In this document: piece by piece, positions 26,079 to 36,297 of the stretch
Layout: every line of letters begins with the position of its first letter
How positions within the stretch are numbered: the first letter of the stretch is position 1
From: Noviherbaspirillum aerium
GTDB lineage: Bacteria > Pseudomonadota > Gammaproteobacteria > Burkholderiales > Burkholderiaceae_D
Direction of reading: 5' to 3'
NCBI RefSeq assembly: GCF_008929045.1
Contig: NZ_VFAH01000007.1
Coordinates: forward strand, 205,647-269,646
Length of the DNA: 64,000 bases
Made by a program: the position numbers and the translations under genes
Notes under the pieces: generated by a model
Told to the model about the DNA's origin: nothing
The model's database searches: none
The model's input: only the letters and a program-made list of their open reading frames with translations

Positions 26079-26981
26079 ATGCAAAGTCCCCGTATCGAAA
26101 TCGCGTCCGACGGTCCTGAATTCTCCCGCATCGTTCTCGGACTTTGGCGGATTGCCAACTGGAATATGAGTCCGGCGCAGCGATTGTCGCTGGTCGAACA
26201 GGCACTCGAGCTTGGTATCACAACCATTGACCATGCAGACATTTACGGAGACTACGACGGCGAACGCTTGTTCGGCGAGGCACTGGCGCTGGCACCAGCG
26301 CTGCGGGAAAAGATGGAAATCATCAGCAAGTGCGGTATCCGTCTACTATCCGCCAACCGTCCGGCGCATCGCCTGAAACATTACGACACAGGCCGCGAGC
26401 ATATCATCGCCTCGGTGGAAAATACGTTGACGGCGCTGCACGTCGAGTATCTTGATCTGCTCCTGATTCACCGTCCGGATCCCTTGATGGATGCCGATGA
26501 AGTGGCCGAGGCCTTCACAGCCCTGCGCCGCGACGGCAAGGTGCGTCACTTAGGCGTCTCCAACTTCACGCCGGCACAGTTCGAGCTGCTGGCCTCGCGC
26601 GTACCGCTGATGACCAACCAGGTGGAATTATCGGTGATGCACATGGATGCCATGTACGATGGCACGCTCGACCAGTGTCAGCGTCTGCGCATTGCGCCAA
26701 TGGCATGGTCGGCCCTGGCCGGCGGACGACTGTTTGACGACAAAGACCCGCGTGCGGAGCGGTTGCGAAAGGCGCTGACCAGCATCGCCGAAAGGCATGG
26801 CGTGTCGATGACAACTATCGCCTATGCCTGGATTCTCCGGCATCCGTCCAGACCGCTGGTGCTCACGGGTTCGCAACGTATCGAGGCAATGGAGGAGGCG
26901 GTTGCCGCGACCGGGTTGACGCTGGCCCGGGAAGAGTGGTACTCGATCTGGACGGCGTCGACGGGAACGAGTGTTCTTTAA
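26079..26981 (+). CDS. aldo/keto reductase (YdhF-like)
   Basis: A 300-aa aldo/keto reductase. TTIDHADIYGDYDGE carries the catalytic Asp and Tyr, LDLLLIHRPDPLMDADEV carries the Lys-replacing/His region typical of the YdhF-type group, GKVRHLGVSNFTPAQ and the C-terminal LTGSQRIEAMEEA bind NADPH. A soluble carbonyl reductase; substrate unknown. ATG 26079 is preferred because homology begins there; the frame is open to 25941. No strong ribosome-binding site. It is isolated beside the IS remnant. Confidence 0.85.
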   Translation: MQSPRIEIASDGPEFSRIVLGLWRIANWNMSPAQRLSLVEQALELGITTIDHADIYGDYDGERLFGEALALAPALREKMEIISKCGIRLLSANRPAHRLKHYDTGREHIIASVENTLTALHVEYLDLLLIHRPDPLMDADEVAEAFTALRRDGKVRHLGVSNFTPAQFELLASRVPLMTNQVELSVMHMDAMYDGTLDQCQRLRIAPMAWSALAGGRLFDDKDPRAERLRKALTSIAERHGVSMTTIAYAWILRHPSRPLVLTGSQRIEAMEEAVAATGLTLAREEWYSIWTASTGTSVL

Positions 26982-27549
26982 GCTTAAGATCAGCTAAAAA
27001 GTGTATGCCGACGGCTTTGTTCGTAGGTCAGTCATGCAGGGAATGCCAGCGTTACACCCTTGCAGAACCGGACGTAAGCTTCTCGACTTGTCCGGTTCCT
27101 ATTGCCCACCCGGTTGCGAGTTTTCAAGATGGCGAAGAATGAGTTTTGGGTACGGTCCTCATCGTTTGCCTGACTGGCATCTAAAAGTCTAGATTTCGGG
27201 GGCACCTCAAAGCATGAAAACACCTGCAGAGGAATTCGCTTTAGAAGCATGATCTGAGCGGATTCTGCTGGGTCAATACACCTTAGTATGTTGTGCGTTT
27301 GCCTTCTGTTGGTGGCATGAAGCTTGTGCGGTTCATCTGCACGAGGAAGTCACGCCAGAGGTGGTGGAAAAAAATCCGCAAGACCGACCGCGAACGGGAT
27401 GCTGCTGGCCGCGACTGCTGCGGTCCATCCGAGCTTGGATGACCGCGGCACGTTGGCTCATGCCCTGCTGGAAGGCTTGCCCCGACAATCCCCCATCGCC
27501 AGAGCTCGCAGCACATTTGAATTTTGCAGTTGGATTTTGTCATGGGTTG
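26982..27549. other. gene-poor stretch with one strong hairpin
   Basis: No convincing gene in 568 bases. GAACCGGAC (27065-27073) and GTCCGGTTC (27090-27098) form a perfect 9-bp stem with a 16-base loop. The sequence around it has the feel of mobile-element debris, but I cannot name the element. Confidence 0.4.
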
Positions 27550-28005
27550 TCATATTCGCTTGGACTGAATAACATGAATATCGATAGTTTTGTCGTCAGT
27601 TTCATTAACGACCCATACTGAGCCCGAGCTCGAAATAAAACGCGCTTCGCCATCGATATGTTCAACGCCGATAAACGGATCGCTCTCCAGTGACATTACA
27701 ACCCAGTCCATAATATTTCCAGTTTTTTTATAAAAGAAACCGCAAGATCCATGTGCTGATGCTTCTCCACCAGAATAGACCGAGTTTGCAAAAATTTTGG
27801 AAAAACTACTGTAAATATCAGTTAGGTCATCTTCGCTAAAATTGATCTTATTTTCTATGACTACCTTTCCGTTCAACAGTCTAAAACTTAGTAATGCCTC
27901 TCCATTAATTGCAATGCAATTTGCATAGAAAAACTTTTCATTGCGTATTAGTTCATTAACATCCAACTCGGTTGCTCCTATTTTGAGTAATCCTTTTTGT
28001 GCCAT
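27550..28005 (-). CDS. putative Rhs immunity protein
   Basis: An AT-rich gene directly after, and overlapping, the Rhs toxin tip, the standard place for a cognate immunity gene. The 151-aa product has no signal peptide or membrane helix; it looks like a small alpha/beta protein ([38 protein letters not shown]). No family recognised. ATG 28005 overlaps the rhs end by 50 bases; a TTG at 27966 has AGGAG at 8 bases and an 11-base overlap, and may be the true start (138 aa). Confidence 0.65.
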   Translation of the reverse strand: MAQKGLLKIGATELDVNELIRNEKFFYANCIAINGEALLSFRLLNGKVVIENKINFSEDDLTDIYSSFSKIFANSVYSGGEASAHGSCGFFYKKTGNIMDWVVMSLESDPFIGVEHIDGEARFISSSGSVWVVNETDDKTIDIHVIQSKRI

Positions 28006-31000
28006 CCTCTGCCCCGATTGCGGGCTTTTCCGGCGTTCCGTATTGGCCAAGTCCATTTTTCTTTAGTCGTTCATTGAACGCAACGTCCCATGTTTTTCCT
28101 GTCGTTGATTTCGGATATGCACTAGATCCTGCTACCATATTTACCGGGACTTCTTTTAGCCCAAGAGACTGTGCCGCGGCTAAGCGGCGATTATCAAAAC
28201 TTACCAAGACGCCGTCTCGATTAATTACGTTCAATGGATCTCCGATCCATCCCTTCTTAAACATCACTTCTACATAATCATTCGGGCTAACCCAAGACTG
28301 ACTGTAATTTATAGTATTTGGGTCAATGTAGCTTGGATTCAACCCTAAAGGATCATTCCACGATAGAGGATTAACTGCATACCTATAAAGATTAATCCCC
28401 CCATCCAACCCAATCGGATCCCGCGTCAGAAACCGCCCCACCTCCGGATCATAATACCGGAACGTGTTGTAATGCAGCCCCGTACTGTCATCCTCATACT
28501 GCCCGGCAAACCTCAGCGGCTGTACAAACTCCTCGCCCATTTTCAGCGGCGCATCCAGTACCTGCCGTTTCATCCGGCCCCATGCATCGTACTCGCCTGC
28601 CCAGACCAGCCGCCCGTCTTCATCGGTGACTTCCAGCGGCGTGCCGATCTGGTCGGTATGGAAGTAATACAGCTGGCCATGGCCGATACTCCCGTCGCTC
28701 CTGACCGACTGGTCGAGTCTTGCCAGCGGCGCATAGCTTGGCCCGCCATCCTGCTCGTACAGATAAGTGCTGGCCCTGTCCGGCGTGATTTCCTGCAACA
28801 GCCGCAAGCCTTGCCAGACAAACTTGGTGTCGCTGCGCTGCTGCCCCGGCGCCCAGTCCTGGGCCGATCGGACGGTCTTGCCAATACGCCGCCCCAGCGC
28901 GTCATACGCGAAGCGGGTAATGAGTTCTCCCTGCCGGGTATCACCGCGCGCTTCGATCAGGCGGTCGTCGGCGTCGTAGGTGAAATGCTGCTGCTGCCAG
29001 GATCCTTTCCTGCGGCTGAGGACATTGCCGAAGGCGTCGTAGCTATAGCGCAGGTCCTGCCAGACCATGAGCCGGTTGTTGCGGACGGCGCCGGCGCTGC
29101 GGCCGGTGGAGGTGTCACAGGGATTGTCGGCGTCGTCCCAGCTGAAGTGTTCGGTCCCGGTTTTTGTCAGGCAGCCTAGCAGGCGGCCATCCATGTCGTA
29201 TCGGTATTGCGTATGGCCGCGCAAGGCGTCGTGGCGCTCGAACAGTTCGTCGGCGGCGTTGTAGCCGTAGCTGCGCCATAACTGGCCCTTGTTCGGCGAG
29301 AAGGGGACCGTGTTTGTCCCTGCCTCTGCCTGTTCCGGGCGCATGCTGCTTTGCCAGCTGCGGCGGTTCATTGCGTCGTAACCGAAGCCGGTGCTGAGAC
29401 GCCCCTGGGTACGGAGGATTTCGCGATGCAGATCGTCGCGTTCGATGTCGCATATCACCCGGTCTCCCATGCGCAACTGGTGCACATGGCCGCTGCCGTA
29501 GCTGAGCATGTCGAGCCGCTGCCCTTGCGGCAAGGTTAGCGATAGTGGATTGCCGAGTTCATCGTAGTTGTGCCGCAGGCTGCCGTTGGCGCCGTGTTCG
29601 GCGATCAGTTGACCGGCGGCGTCATACTCGAAGCGGACGGTATCACTCTCGATGCCGAGCGCCTTGCCGGCATCGGTCGGCGTGCGGGATGCGCTCAGGA
29701 GGCGGTCGAGCGCGTCATAGGCATAGCTGGTGACGGCGGTGTCGGTGTGCCGCGCGCTCAGGCGGCCGGCGGCATCGTATTCCATGCGCGTCACGCGGTG
29801 TTGCAGCTTGCCATTGTCGTCGCGGCCGGTGAGCTCCATGACAACCGCATTGCCGGCATCGTCATAGCGGTATTGTTTGACGATGCCGTCGACGCCGGTT
29901 TCGCTGACCAGCCGGTCGCCATGGTCGTAGTCGAACTGGTAGCTGGCGCCGTTGGCATTGGTGAGTTTTACAAGACGGCCATGCGCGTCGTACTGGTAAC
30001 TGACGGTGCGCTCGGTCTTGCTGACAGATCTGATGACCTGACCGCGCCGGTTGTATTCCCAGTGCTCGCTGTGACCTGCGGCGTCGCGGTGCCTTGCCGG
30101 CAAGCCGGCGGCATCATATTCGAATTGCTCCTGGGCGCCGTCCGGCCGCAGGATCAGGATGGGTTCGCCGGTGGGCTGGCGTTCGACGATGGTGCGGTTG
30201 CCTGCGGCGTCGGTGATGCCGCGCAGGTAACCGTTGCCGTCGTAATCATATCGGGTGGTCTTGCCCGAGCAGTCGGTATAGGCGGTGATCTGTCCGCGCT
30301 CGCTCCACTGCATGCGCTTGATGCCGCCGCGCGGGTCCGTGACGGACTCCGGCAGGCCGTCGGCCCGGTAATCGAATTGCGTTTCCCGGCCGAGCGGATC
30401 GGCGGTGGACAGCAGCTGTCCGCGCTCGTCATATCGGGCAGTCCATTGACTGCCGTCCGGGAATGTCTGTTGCGTCGGAAGCAGGCTTTCGGCGTGATAG
30501 CCGGTGGCGGTGACGCGGCCGAGCGGGTCGGTTTCGCTGATCAGCCTGCCGAGTTCGTCATAGGCCAGTTGCACACTGCGCCGGCCGGGCAGGTGCATGC
30601 CGGTCAGGTTGCCGTCCTCGTCATAATCGAATCGGTAGCGGCCGCCGTCGAACCAGACGGCTTCGGTGATCTGGAAATGTTGGTCGTAGCGCCATTGCGC
30701 CGTGCGGCCGAGTACGTCTTCGACGCCGCTTGTGCGGTTTTGCGGATCGTAGCGGAACCGGTAATGCTCGCCTTCGCTGGTGCGGTGCTCGACGACGCGC
30801 ATGCTGCCGCCGATCTCTTCCCAGCGATAGCTGCATTGCATGCCGAGCGCATTGTGCTGCTCGCACATCAGGCCGTCCTGATAGGCGAAGCGGCGCGTCA
30901 CGCGGTCCATGCGGTCGGTCACGCTGGCAAGCTGGCCGTTGTCGTCATAGGCATAACGCACCAGCATGCAGGGCATTCCGCCTTCGATCAGTTCGATGGC

Positions 31001-32185
31001 TGTCAGGCGCTGCACCGGATGCGCATAATGCAGGGCGACGCGCTGGCCGCGGCCGGCGACCTGGAGCAGTCTGCCGTGTTCTCCGCGCTCGAATTGCAGA
31101 TAGTTGCCCATCGGGTCTTCGATGCGCTGCAGATGCGCGATGCCGTTGGCATCGGGCGCATCGAACAGGTGGAATATTCCGTCCAGTCCGTGCGCCAGGT
31201 AGCGGCCGTCCTTGAGGCGGCCCAGCGTCAGCTGTTCGGCCCGGGAATAAACCTTCTGTCCCGGTTCCAGCAGCGGAAAGGGAATCTCGCGGCCTTGCAC
31301 GCCGCAATGGATCAGGCGTTCGCTCTCGATGCGCAGGGATATTTCCCATTCATGCCGCCAGCCTCTGCCGAACATGCCTTCGGCTTGCAGGTCGCTGCCG
31401 TAGAAGCGGGCGCCGGTAAGCGGAAGACGTCCAGGCAGGTTGAAGTCGATCTCGTCGTGCGGCAGCAGCAGCTTGCGGCCGGTGGTGATCTCCACCGGAT
31501 GGCCGATCAGGCCGCTGAGGGCGGGAGCAGCCACGTAGCGGCCGACGGCTTCGCCGGCGGCGAAGCCCGCGATGTATCTTGCCGCGCAGGGCGCAAGCGC
31601 CCGCATGCCCTTGCCGGCGGCCTTGCCGGCCAGTCCCGCCAGGCCGCCGGCCAGACCGGCCAGCGTGAAGGCCCAGTCGACCGCGGTACGCAAGGCTTCC
31701 GGGATTTCGGGATGGATCTTGAGGTAGCCGGTGCGCCCGCCGCCGATGAAGACATCGGACGAGCCGGTCTGTATCCTGGCGTCGCATTCGGTTCTGTCGT
31801 CGATGCGCGCGGCGGCAAGGCCATTGATGAAGACCGTGCCCGAACCTTCGGCCACGCGCGGCAGCGGCGGATGCTTGTCACAGGCCACGCCGCTCAGCTG
31901 CACCAGGGCGGCGGCGCGGCCGTTGGTGTAGACATTGGGCGAACCGGTGATGATCTTGCCGGAGGGCGTTCGTATGGCGCTGCCGATGGCTTCGCCCAGC
32001 ATCAGGATGCCGCTTGCGCCGACTCCCGCCACCAGTCCTGCCAGCAGGCCGACCCCGAAGCCGCAGGTGAATGTTGCGAAGGCGACAGCGGCGATGAGCG
32101 CCACGCCGATGGCGGCGCCGATGAGGAAGCCGGCCAGGGCGCTGCTGTGGCTGATGCCATCGTGAATACGTGCGGCTTCGTACAT
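27956..32185 (-). CDS. PAAR-domain Rhs toxin (type VI secretion effector)
   Basis: A 1409-aa polymorphic toxin. Two membrane helices (about residues 14-68), PAAR spike (about 73-152; [38 protein letters not shown]), a DUF6531-type segment ([15 protein letters not shown]), many YD repeats, and the core end [20 protein letters not shown] followed by PLGL, where such proteins are autocleaved. The last 127 residues (28339 down to 27956) are the variable toxin: [20 protein letters not shown] resembles ParB/sulfiredoxin-like toxin domains (inference). The ATG follows the chaperone TGA directly. No VgrG or T6SS gene lies in the window. Confidence 0.92.
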   Translation of the reverse strand: MYEAARIHDGISHSSALAGFLIGAAIGVALIAAVAFATFTCGFGVGLLAGLVAGVGASGILMLGEAIGSAIRTPSGKIITGSPNVYTNGRAAALVQLSGVACDKHPPLPRVAEGSGTVFINGLAAARIDDRTECDARIQTGSSDVFIGGGRTGYLKIHPEIPEALRTAVDWAFTLAGLAGGLAGLAGKAAGKGMRALAPCAARYIAGFAAGEAVGRYVAAPALSGLIGHPVEITTGRKLLLPHDEIDFNLPGRLPLTGARFYGSDLQAEGMFGRGWRHEWEISLRIESERLIHCGVQGREIPFPLLEPGQKVYSRAEQLTLGRLKDGRYLAHGLDGIFHLFDAPDANGIAHLQRIEDPMGNYLQFERGEHGRLLQVAGRGQRVALHYAHPVQRLTAIELIEGGMPCMLVRYAYDDNGQLASVTDRMDRVTRRFAYQDGLMCEQHNALGMQCSYRWEEIGGSMRVVEHRTSEGEHYRFRYDPQNRTSGVEDVLGRTAQWRYDQHFQITEAVWFDGGRYRFDYDEDGNLTGMHLPGRRSVQLAYDELGRLISETDPLGRVTATGYHAESLLPTQQTFPDGSQWTARYDERGQLLSTADPLGRETQFDYRADGLPESVTDPRGGIKRMQWSERGQITAYTDCSGKTTRYDYDGNGYLRGITDAAGNRTIVERQPTGEPILILRPDGAQEQFEYDAAGLPARHRDAAGHSEHWEYNRRGQVIRSVSKTERTVSYQYDAHGRLVKLTNANGASYQFDYDHGDRLVSETGVDGIVKQYRYDDAGNAVVMELTGRDDNGKLQHRVTRMEYDAAGRLSARHTDTAVTSYAYDALDRLLSASRTPTDAGKALGIESDTVRFEYDAAGQLIAEHGANGSLRHNYDELGNPLSLTLPQGQRLDMLSYGSGHVHQLRMGDRVICDIERDDLHREILRTQGRLSTGFGYDAMNRRSWQSSMRPEQAEAGTNTVPFSPNKGQLWRSYGYNAADELFERHDALRGHTQYRYDMDGRLLGCLTKTGTEHFSWDDADNPCDTSTGRSAGAVRNNRLMVWQDLRYSYDAFGNVLSRRKGSWQQQHFTYDADDRLIEARGDTRQGELITRFAYDALGRRIGKTVRSAQDWAPGQQRSDTKFVWQGLRLLQEITPDRASTYLYEQDGGPSYAPLARLDQSVRSDGSIGHGQLYYFHTDQIGTPLEVTDEDGRLVWAGEYDAWGRMKRQVLDAPLKMGEEFVQPLRFAGQYEDDSTGLHYNTFRYYDPEVGRFLTRDPIGLDGGINLYRYAVNPLSWNDPLGLNPSYIDPNTINYSQSWVSPNDYVEVMFKKGWIGDPLNVINRDGVLVSFDNRRLAAAQSLGLKEVPVNMVAGSSAYPKSTTGKTWDVAFNERLKKNGLGQYGTPEKPAIGAEDGTKRITQNRSNRVGC

Positions 32186-32707
32186 TCAGCCCTCGCCGGC
32201 CGGGGATGGGGAGGAAAAGGCGGAAGAGGCGGAAGCCTGCGGCGACGCGTCTTCCGTAGTGCTGCGGGGAGTGAAGCTTGCCAGCCAGTCCGCCCAGATC
32301 GCATTGGCGTGGTCGCCGAAGGCGCCGGCGCCGGTTGCCGAAAAAATCAGCATGCCGCGGTTCGGGAAGGGAAAGGCGGCCTGGCGCTGGTGGATGGTCC
32401 GGTTGGCGCTCCGGTAGCAGGCGTCGATCTGTTCACCGGCAATGGCGGCGTCGCCGCCGCCGAGGCGGACCGGATTGCGGCCAAGCATCCTGTATCCGGG
32501 AATTTTTTCCTTCATGATGCCGATCTAGCGTCCCACGTAATCGGCGAGCGTTTCCTCGGGTTCCATCGAGTCGCGGCCGATGTTGAGGTTGAATGCGCCT
32601 TGCGCCGTGTCGGCCTGCACGAAGATATTGGCGGTGCGGTCCAGGTAGCCGTCGGGCAGCAGCAGCGATCCTTCATTGATGATGTAGCAGTGGTCGTGCA
32701 GCGGCAT
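32186..32707 (-). pseudogene. Eag-type (DUF1795/DcrB-like) Rhs chaperone interrupted by an amber codon
   Basis: Two frames in the same phase together make one DUF1795-like protein. The N-terminal half (32707-32528) reads INEGSLLLPDGYLDRTANIF and ends LADYVGR; TAG follows at 32525-32527; the frame then continues IGIMKEKIPGYRMLGRNPV and TIHQRQAAFPFPNRG. Family members usually have Gln-rich sequence at this place, so a CAG-to-TAG change is the simplest cause. Eag chaperones protect the membrane helices of PAAR-Rhs effectors before export. The stop abuts the rhs ATG. An ATG at 32515 could restart the second half. Confidence 0.75.
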
Positions 32708-32965
32708 GGATGTTCTTTCTGGCGTGCGGTAGGCAGGGGATGAAAAGGCTTGCCATGTCCGCCACGGTCTTGAGTTAAAGAAATTGCAAGAATAATAATA
32801 AATTGCCTTGTTTGCAATGTTGTTTGTATGTCATATATCTAGGAAGACTGTCTTGGAATCTGTTCCATAACCCGCGCTCAGCGTTAGAATCCAAAGCGCT
32901 TTTAATCCGGGAACGCCTCGGATTCAGGGGCGCAGGGGTACGCGGATACGGGAAAGGGAAAGAAC

Positions 32966-34357
32966 ATGGGTACACGACAAACCGAGCCGGACTGGCTCGA
33001 AGCGGGTCTGGCAAGGCATCGCCAGAATGACTTGATTGGCGCTGTGAATTTCTATCAGCAAGTGCTGCAGGCGACACCCGACGCCGCCCGTCCGCGCCAC
33101 TATCTCGGACTCGCGCTCTATCAGCTCGGCCAGGAGGCGATAGGCATGCACATGATGGAGCAGTCGCTGAGCGCACTCGCCGATGATGTCCAGATCCAGC
33201 TCAATTACTGCAAGGCGCTGCAGGCCATGGATACGGAAGCGGCCCTGCGGCATCTGCAGACCCTGGAACAGCGCATGCCGGCCGATCGGGACATCGCACT
33301 CCATCACGCGGAACTGCTGCGGTCCCTGTCCCGCCCGGGCGAAGCGATTGCCTTGCTCGAACGCCTGCATGCCGCCGCATCCCCCTCCGCCGAGACCCTG
33401 CATCTGCTCGCATTGCTCCATTACCGGGAAAACCACCTGGAGGAGGCGACCCGCTGTCACGAGGAATCGGTTCGGCTCAAGCCTGCGCTGGCGAAGGAGT
33501 GCCGCATCAGCCATGCGCGGCCGGCTGCGCCCACGGAAAAAAGCGAACTGGTCTGCCCCCTGCGCGATCTCCATGTGATCGACGATTTCCTGGAAGACGT
33601 GGCCGCTTACCGGATCGAAGCCCTGGCTCAAGCCTTCCGGCAGACGCAGTACGAAGGCCAGAATTATCCCGGCATGCAGACCGACGGCATGCCCTGTCAG
33701 GAAATCATGGAGCGGATCTCGACGATACTGCGCAGGCCGATCAAGACCCTGTCCCCGGATAACGGCGCCTACCGGCTCAGCTTCGGCCATTCAACGGCGC
33801 GTACCGACATCCACGTCGATAATGAAACAGGGGAGAGCGGCAGTTTCTATGCCGCCGTGCTTTATCTGAACCCGCCCCGGCAATGCCAGGGCGGAACCAG
33901 CTTCTGGAAGCACTTGCCGACCGGATGGGAGAAGCGCCCGTCGCAGGGCGAACTGCGCGCCGGGGGCTATGCGGATTTCAAGGCATTCCAGAAACGATGG
34001 CTTCCGAACCATCGGCTATTGCCATTCGGGCAGCTGAAGGAGCAGCGCGAAGCATGGCAGGCTGTGCTTGAAGTGCCAATGCGGCAGAACCGCCTGCTCA
34101 TTTATCGCGGCGACTATTTCCATTCAATTACCGATGTCTTTGGCGCCACGCCGGAAGACGCGCGGCTCGTTCAATTGTTTTTCTTCGAAGTCCTGCCGGA
34201 AGAAAGCAGCACCATTGCGCCGATGGAGGCGGCGCGGGCCGGGCCGATAAAAAGGACCGGCACGGTGGAAGGAGAACGGCGCGCATTGCCCTATACTTCA
34301 GTCAGAGATGCCGCCGTATTGACCGGCATGCAGTCATGCGGGCGGCGGCAACATTGA
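32966..34357 (+). CDS. TPR protein with C-terminal 2-oxoglutarate-oxygenase-like (DUF6445) domain
   Basis: A 463-aa protein preceded by an AAGGGAAAG ribosome-binding site. Residues 5-180 are tetratricopeptide repeats (NDLIGAVNFYQQVLQATPDA; LGLALYQLGQEAI). Residues about 190-420 resemble DUF6445/prolyl-hydroxylase-like folds: HVIDDFLED, YPGMQTDG, then RTDIHVDNE supplies an HxD pair and RLLIYRGDYFHSITD a distal His, with GGTSFW in the core. Fe(II)/2-oxoglutarate hydroxylation is therefore possible but unproven. Its target could be a protein recognised by the TPRs. It stands alone. Confidence 0.65.
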   Translation: MGTRQTEPDWLEAGLARHRQNDLIGAVNFYQQVLQATPDAARPRHYLGLALYQLGQEAIGMHMMEQSLSALADDVQIQLNYCKALQAMDTEAALRHLQTLEQRMPADRDIALHHAELLRSLSRPGEAIALLERLHAAASPSAETLHLLALLHYRENHLEEATRCHEESVRLKPALAKECRISHARPAAPTEKSELVCPLRDLHVIDDFLEDVAAYRIEALAQAFRQTQYEGQNYPGMQTDGMPCQEIMERISTILRRPIKTLSPDNGAYRLSFGHSTARTDIHVDNETGESGSFYAAVLYLNPPRQCQGGTSFWKHLPTGWEKRPSQGELRAGGYADFKAFQKRWLPNHRLLPFGQLKEQREAWQAVLEVPMRQNRLLIYRGDYFHSITDVFGATPEDARLVQLFFFEVLPEESSTIAPMEAARAGPIKRTGTVEGERRALPYTSVRDAAVLTGMQSCGRRQH

Positions 34358-34370
34358 AGGAAATTGAATA

Positions 34371-34775
34371 ATGGCAATGGATTGGTTGAAGGTCTTGAAG
34401 CATGTCCCCTGGTCGGAAGTCATCGGCAATGCGCCGGGCGTTGCCGAAAACGCACGCAAGCTGTGGGGCGCGGTGGCAAAACCGCCTGCGGCACCGGTGC
34501 ATACGGAGTCGGACGTGCACATCGCCTCGCCGCAGGAAGTCATCGCAGATATCGATGCACGGCTGAACGGCGCGGAAGCCGGGATATCGGACTTGCACGC
34601 TCAGATGCGCACCTCGTCCGAACTGATCAAGGCGCTCGCCGAGCAAAATGCGCAGCTCATCCAGCGCATCGAAGCCAATCGCAAGCGGCTGGTGACGCTG
34701 GCCGTGGCAACCGGCGTGAGCGGAGCCGTTGCCGTCATTGCGCTGATCACCGCCATCGTGCGCACGGCGGCCTGA
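34371..34775 (+). CDS. small tail-anchored coiled-coil protein
   Basis: A 134-aa protein with AAGGA eight bases upstream. A central coiled coil (about residues 60-105; LIKALAEQNAQLIQRIEANR) precedes a C-terminal membrane helix (about 108-130; LVTLAVATGVSGAVAVIALI). It begins 13 bases after the TPR/oxygenase-like gene and may be cotranscribed. Family not recognised. Confidence 0.6.
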   Translation: MAMDWLKVLKHVPWSEVIGNAPGVAENARKLWGAVAKPPAAPVHTESDVHIASPQEVIADIDARLNGAEAGISDLHAQMRTSSELIKALAEQNAQLIQRIEANRKRLVTLAVATGVSGAVAVIALITAIVRTAA

Positions 34776-34810
34776 GCGCTTCGCCGGCCTGACTCCAGCA
34801 CGACTGCCTC

Positions 34811-35260
34811 TCAGCGCGCTTCGCGCAGCAGACGCATGCCGACCAGGGTGTAGCGCGTTTTCGCCGGATTCCAGTTCCGGTACGATGAACGCGCACACAT
34901 GGCCCAGGTATGCCAGGAACCGCCGCGGCGCATCTTCACCGATCCAGTCGCCGGCCCGGGCGGGTTGTCGACCGAAGATTCATCATAGTAGCGGTCGCCG
35001 TGCCAGTCGGCGGTCCATTCCCATGGGTTGCCATGCATGTCATGCAAGCCGAAGGCGTTCCGGGCGAAGCTGCCGACCGGCGCGGTGAATGCACAACCGT
35101 CACGCCCTTCAAGCCCATGCCGCTTCCATTGAGGCCAGTGCGCTGCGGCATCGCGGTAAAGACATTGGCAACCTTCAGCAGCATTTGCGGAGCGTCTGCT
35201 GGCATGCGTGCGGGTGCAGCGCAATGGCCCCGTATTTCCATGCCGACACATCGCCTTGCA
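34811..35260 (-). pseudogene. 5'-truncated formylglycine-generating-enzyme-type protein
   Basis: The minus-strand frame carries the C-terminal half of a FGE/sulfatase-modifying domain: TAPVGSFARNAFGLHDMHGN, PWEWTADWHGDRYYDE, RRGGSWHTWAMCARSSYRN and VGMRLLREAR. The N-terminal half of the domain is absent; upstream of about 35260 the frame no longer resembles the family although it stays open to 35320. A decayed remnant is more likely than a functional short enzyme. Confidence 0.65.
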
Positions 35261-35511
35261 GAAGGTGCCCGGTATGTGCCCAATATGTGTCCGATTCCGC
35301 CGATGCCATACAGGCTTCATTACATATAATCAATCCGCGAAAGTGTCGGAGGATTAAGCTATAGCCATTCAGCGAGCGGCGTCCAAGCGATTACCGGATT
35401 GCATGGGTCTGCACGGGATACAGCAGGGTCAACAATCTGCGATCCGCCAATTGCGTTCGCCAGCTTCGACATCCCCAACATCCCCAACCACCAGACACAA
35501 CCAGCCTTGCA

Positions 35512-36027
35512 ATGAAGCTTGTACAAAAGATCTTCTCCATCGGCTACGTCATCACCGTCCTGTTCTTTCTCGTCTGCGGCATTGTGCTCCTGGGTTTTGC
35601 CGCCAACGAAATGTGGGCTGCCGTCGACCCGGCGGCCGACGTGCCGATGCGCCAGCGCTTCGTTCAGGTGCTCGAGTGCATCGGCTTGCTGACCATTGCA
35701 GTCGCGGCCTTCGAACTGGGACAGACCATCCTCGAGGAAGAGGTGCAGCGGTCGGCGAGCATGAGCGCGCCGACGCGGGTGCGGCGCTTCATCTCGCGCT
35801 TTCTTGTGGTTGTCATCGTATCGCTGTCCATCGAATGCCTGGTGGCGGTGTTCCAGCTGATTCATACCGCGCCCGAACTGCTGCCCCAGGCCGCATCGAT
35901 CGGCGTGGCCGCCGGCGTGATGCTGGCCGCCTGGGGCTGGTTCGTCAGCCGCAACGTGGCGGCGGAAAACCTGGAGCCGACGGCCATGCAGCAGGCCAAG
36001 GCGGAAGACCACAAGATCGAGACTTGA
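35512..36027 (+). CDS. integral membrane protein, unknown
   Basis: A 171-aa protein with four membrane helices (about residues 8-30, 58-75, 98-120, 128-148) separated by charged loops (LGQTILEEEVQRSASMSAP). The C-terminal tail is hydrophilic. Family not securely recognised. No strong ribosome-binding site precedes the ATG. The 190 bases upstream show no gene. Confidence 0.6.
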   Translation: MKLVQKIFSIGYVITVLFFLVCGIVLLGFAANEMWAAVDPAADVPMRQRFVQVLECIGLLTIAVAAFELGQTILEEEVQRSASMSAPTRVRRFISRFLVVVIVSLSIECLVAVFQLIHTAPELLPQAASIGVAAGVMLAAWGWFVSRNVAAENLEPTAMQQAKAEDHKIET

Positions 36028-36232
36028 GGGAGCGCCGAGCCGGTCCGATTACAGCACAGCGCAGTGCTGCGTAGCTTGCGGGAATACTGAACCCGGCGCG
36101 CCGTTCTGGCGGTCGCCGGGAACAACCGGCATGCATTTTCCGGACGAGCGGATGTCGCCAGGTAGAAGAGCTTCCTGATATTGGCAGACAACATGCCGCT
36201 CTGCGCGGGGGAACACGCGGTACAGGGTCAAT

Positions 36233-36261
36233 GGAACTTTTCCTGTTTGATCTGCCACACA
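36233..36261 (+). promoter_or_regulatory. Hrp box (HrpL-type promoter)
   Basis: GGAACT (36233-36238), a 16-base spacer and CCACACA (36255-36261). The HrpL-dependent consensus of group I Hrp type III secretion systems is GGAACC-N15/16-CCACNNA, so 12 of 13 defined positions fit if NNA is counted by its A alone. It lies 36 bases upstream of the CesT-like chaperone start, a normal distance. hrpL itself is not in the window. Confidence 0.7.
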
Positions 36262-36297
36262 TGCTGCTTCAACAGGACCCCTTCAATTTCCATTGAC

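Noticed and set aside
27065..27098. Hairpin read as a group II intron remnant
   Set aside because: The stem recalls such elements but no reverse transcriptase or intron boundary could be found.
29570..32743. 1057-codon plus-strand frame opposite the Rhs gene
   Set aside because: Shadow frame; product is low-complexity Ala/Gly/Val and the Rhs reading is certain.
20972..32854. The 14-base match TAGGAAGACTGTCT at 20972-20985 and 32841-32854
   Set aside because: A match of this length is expected several times by chance in 64 kb, and the flanks do not align.
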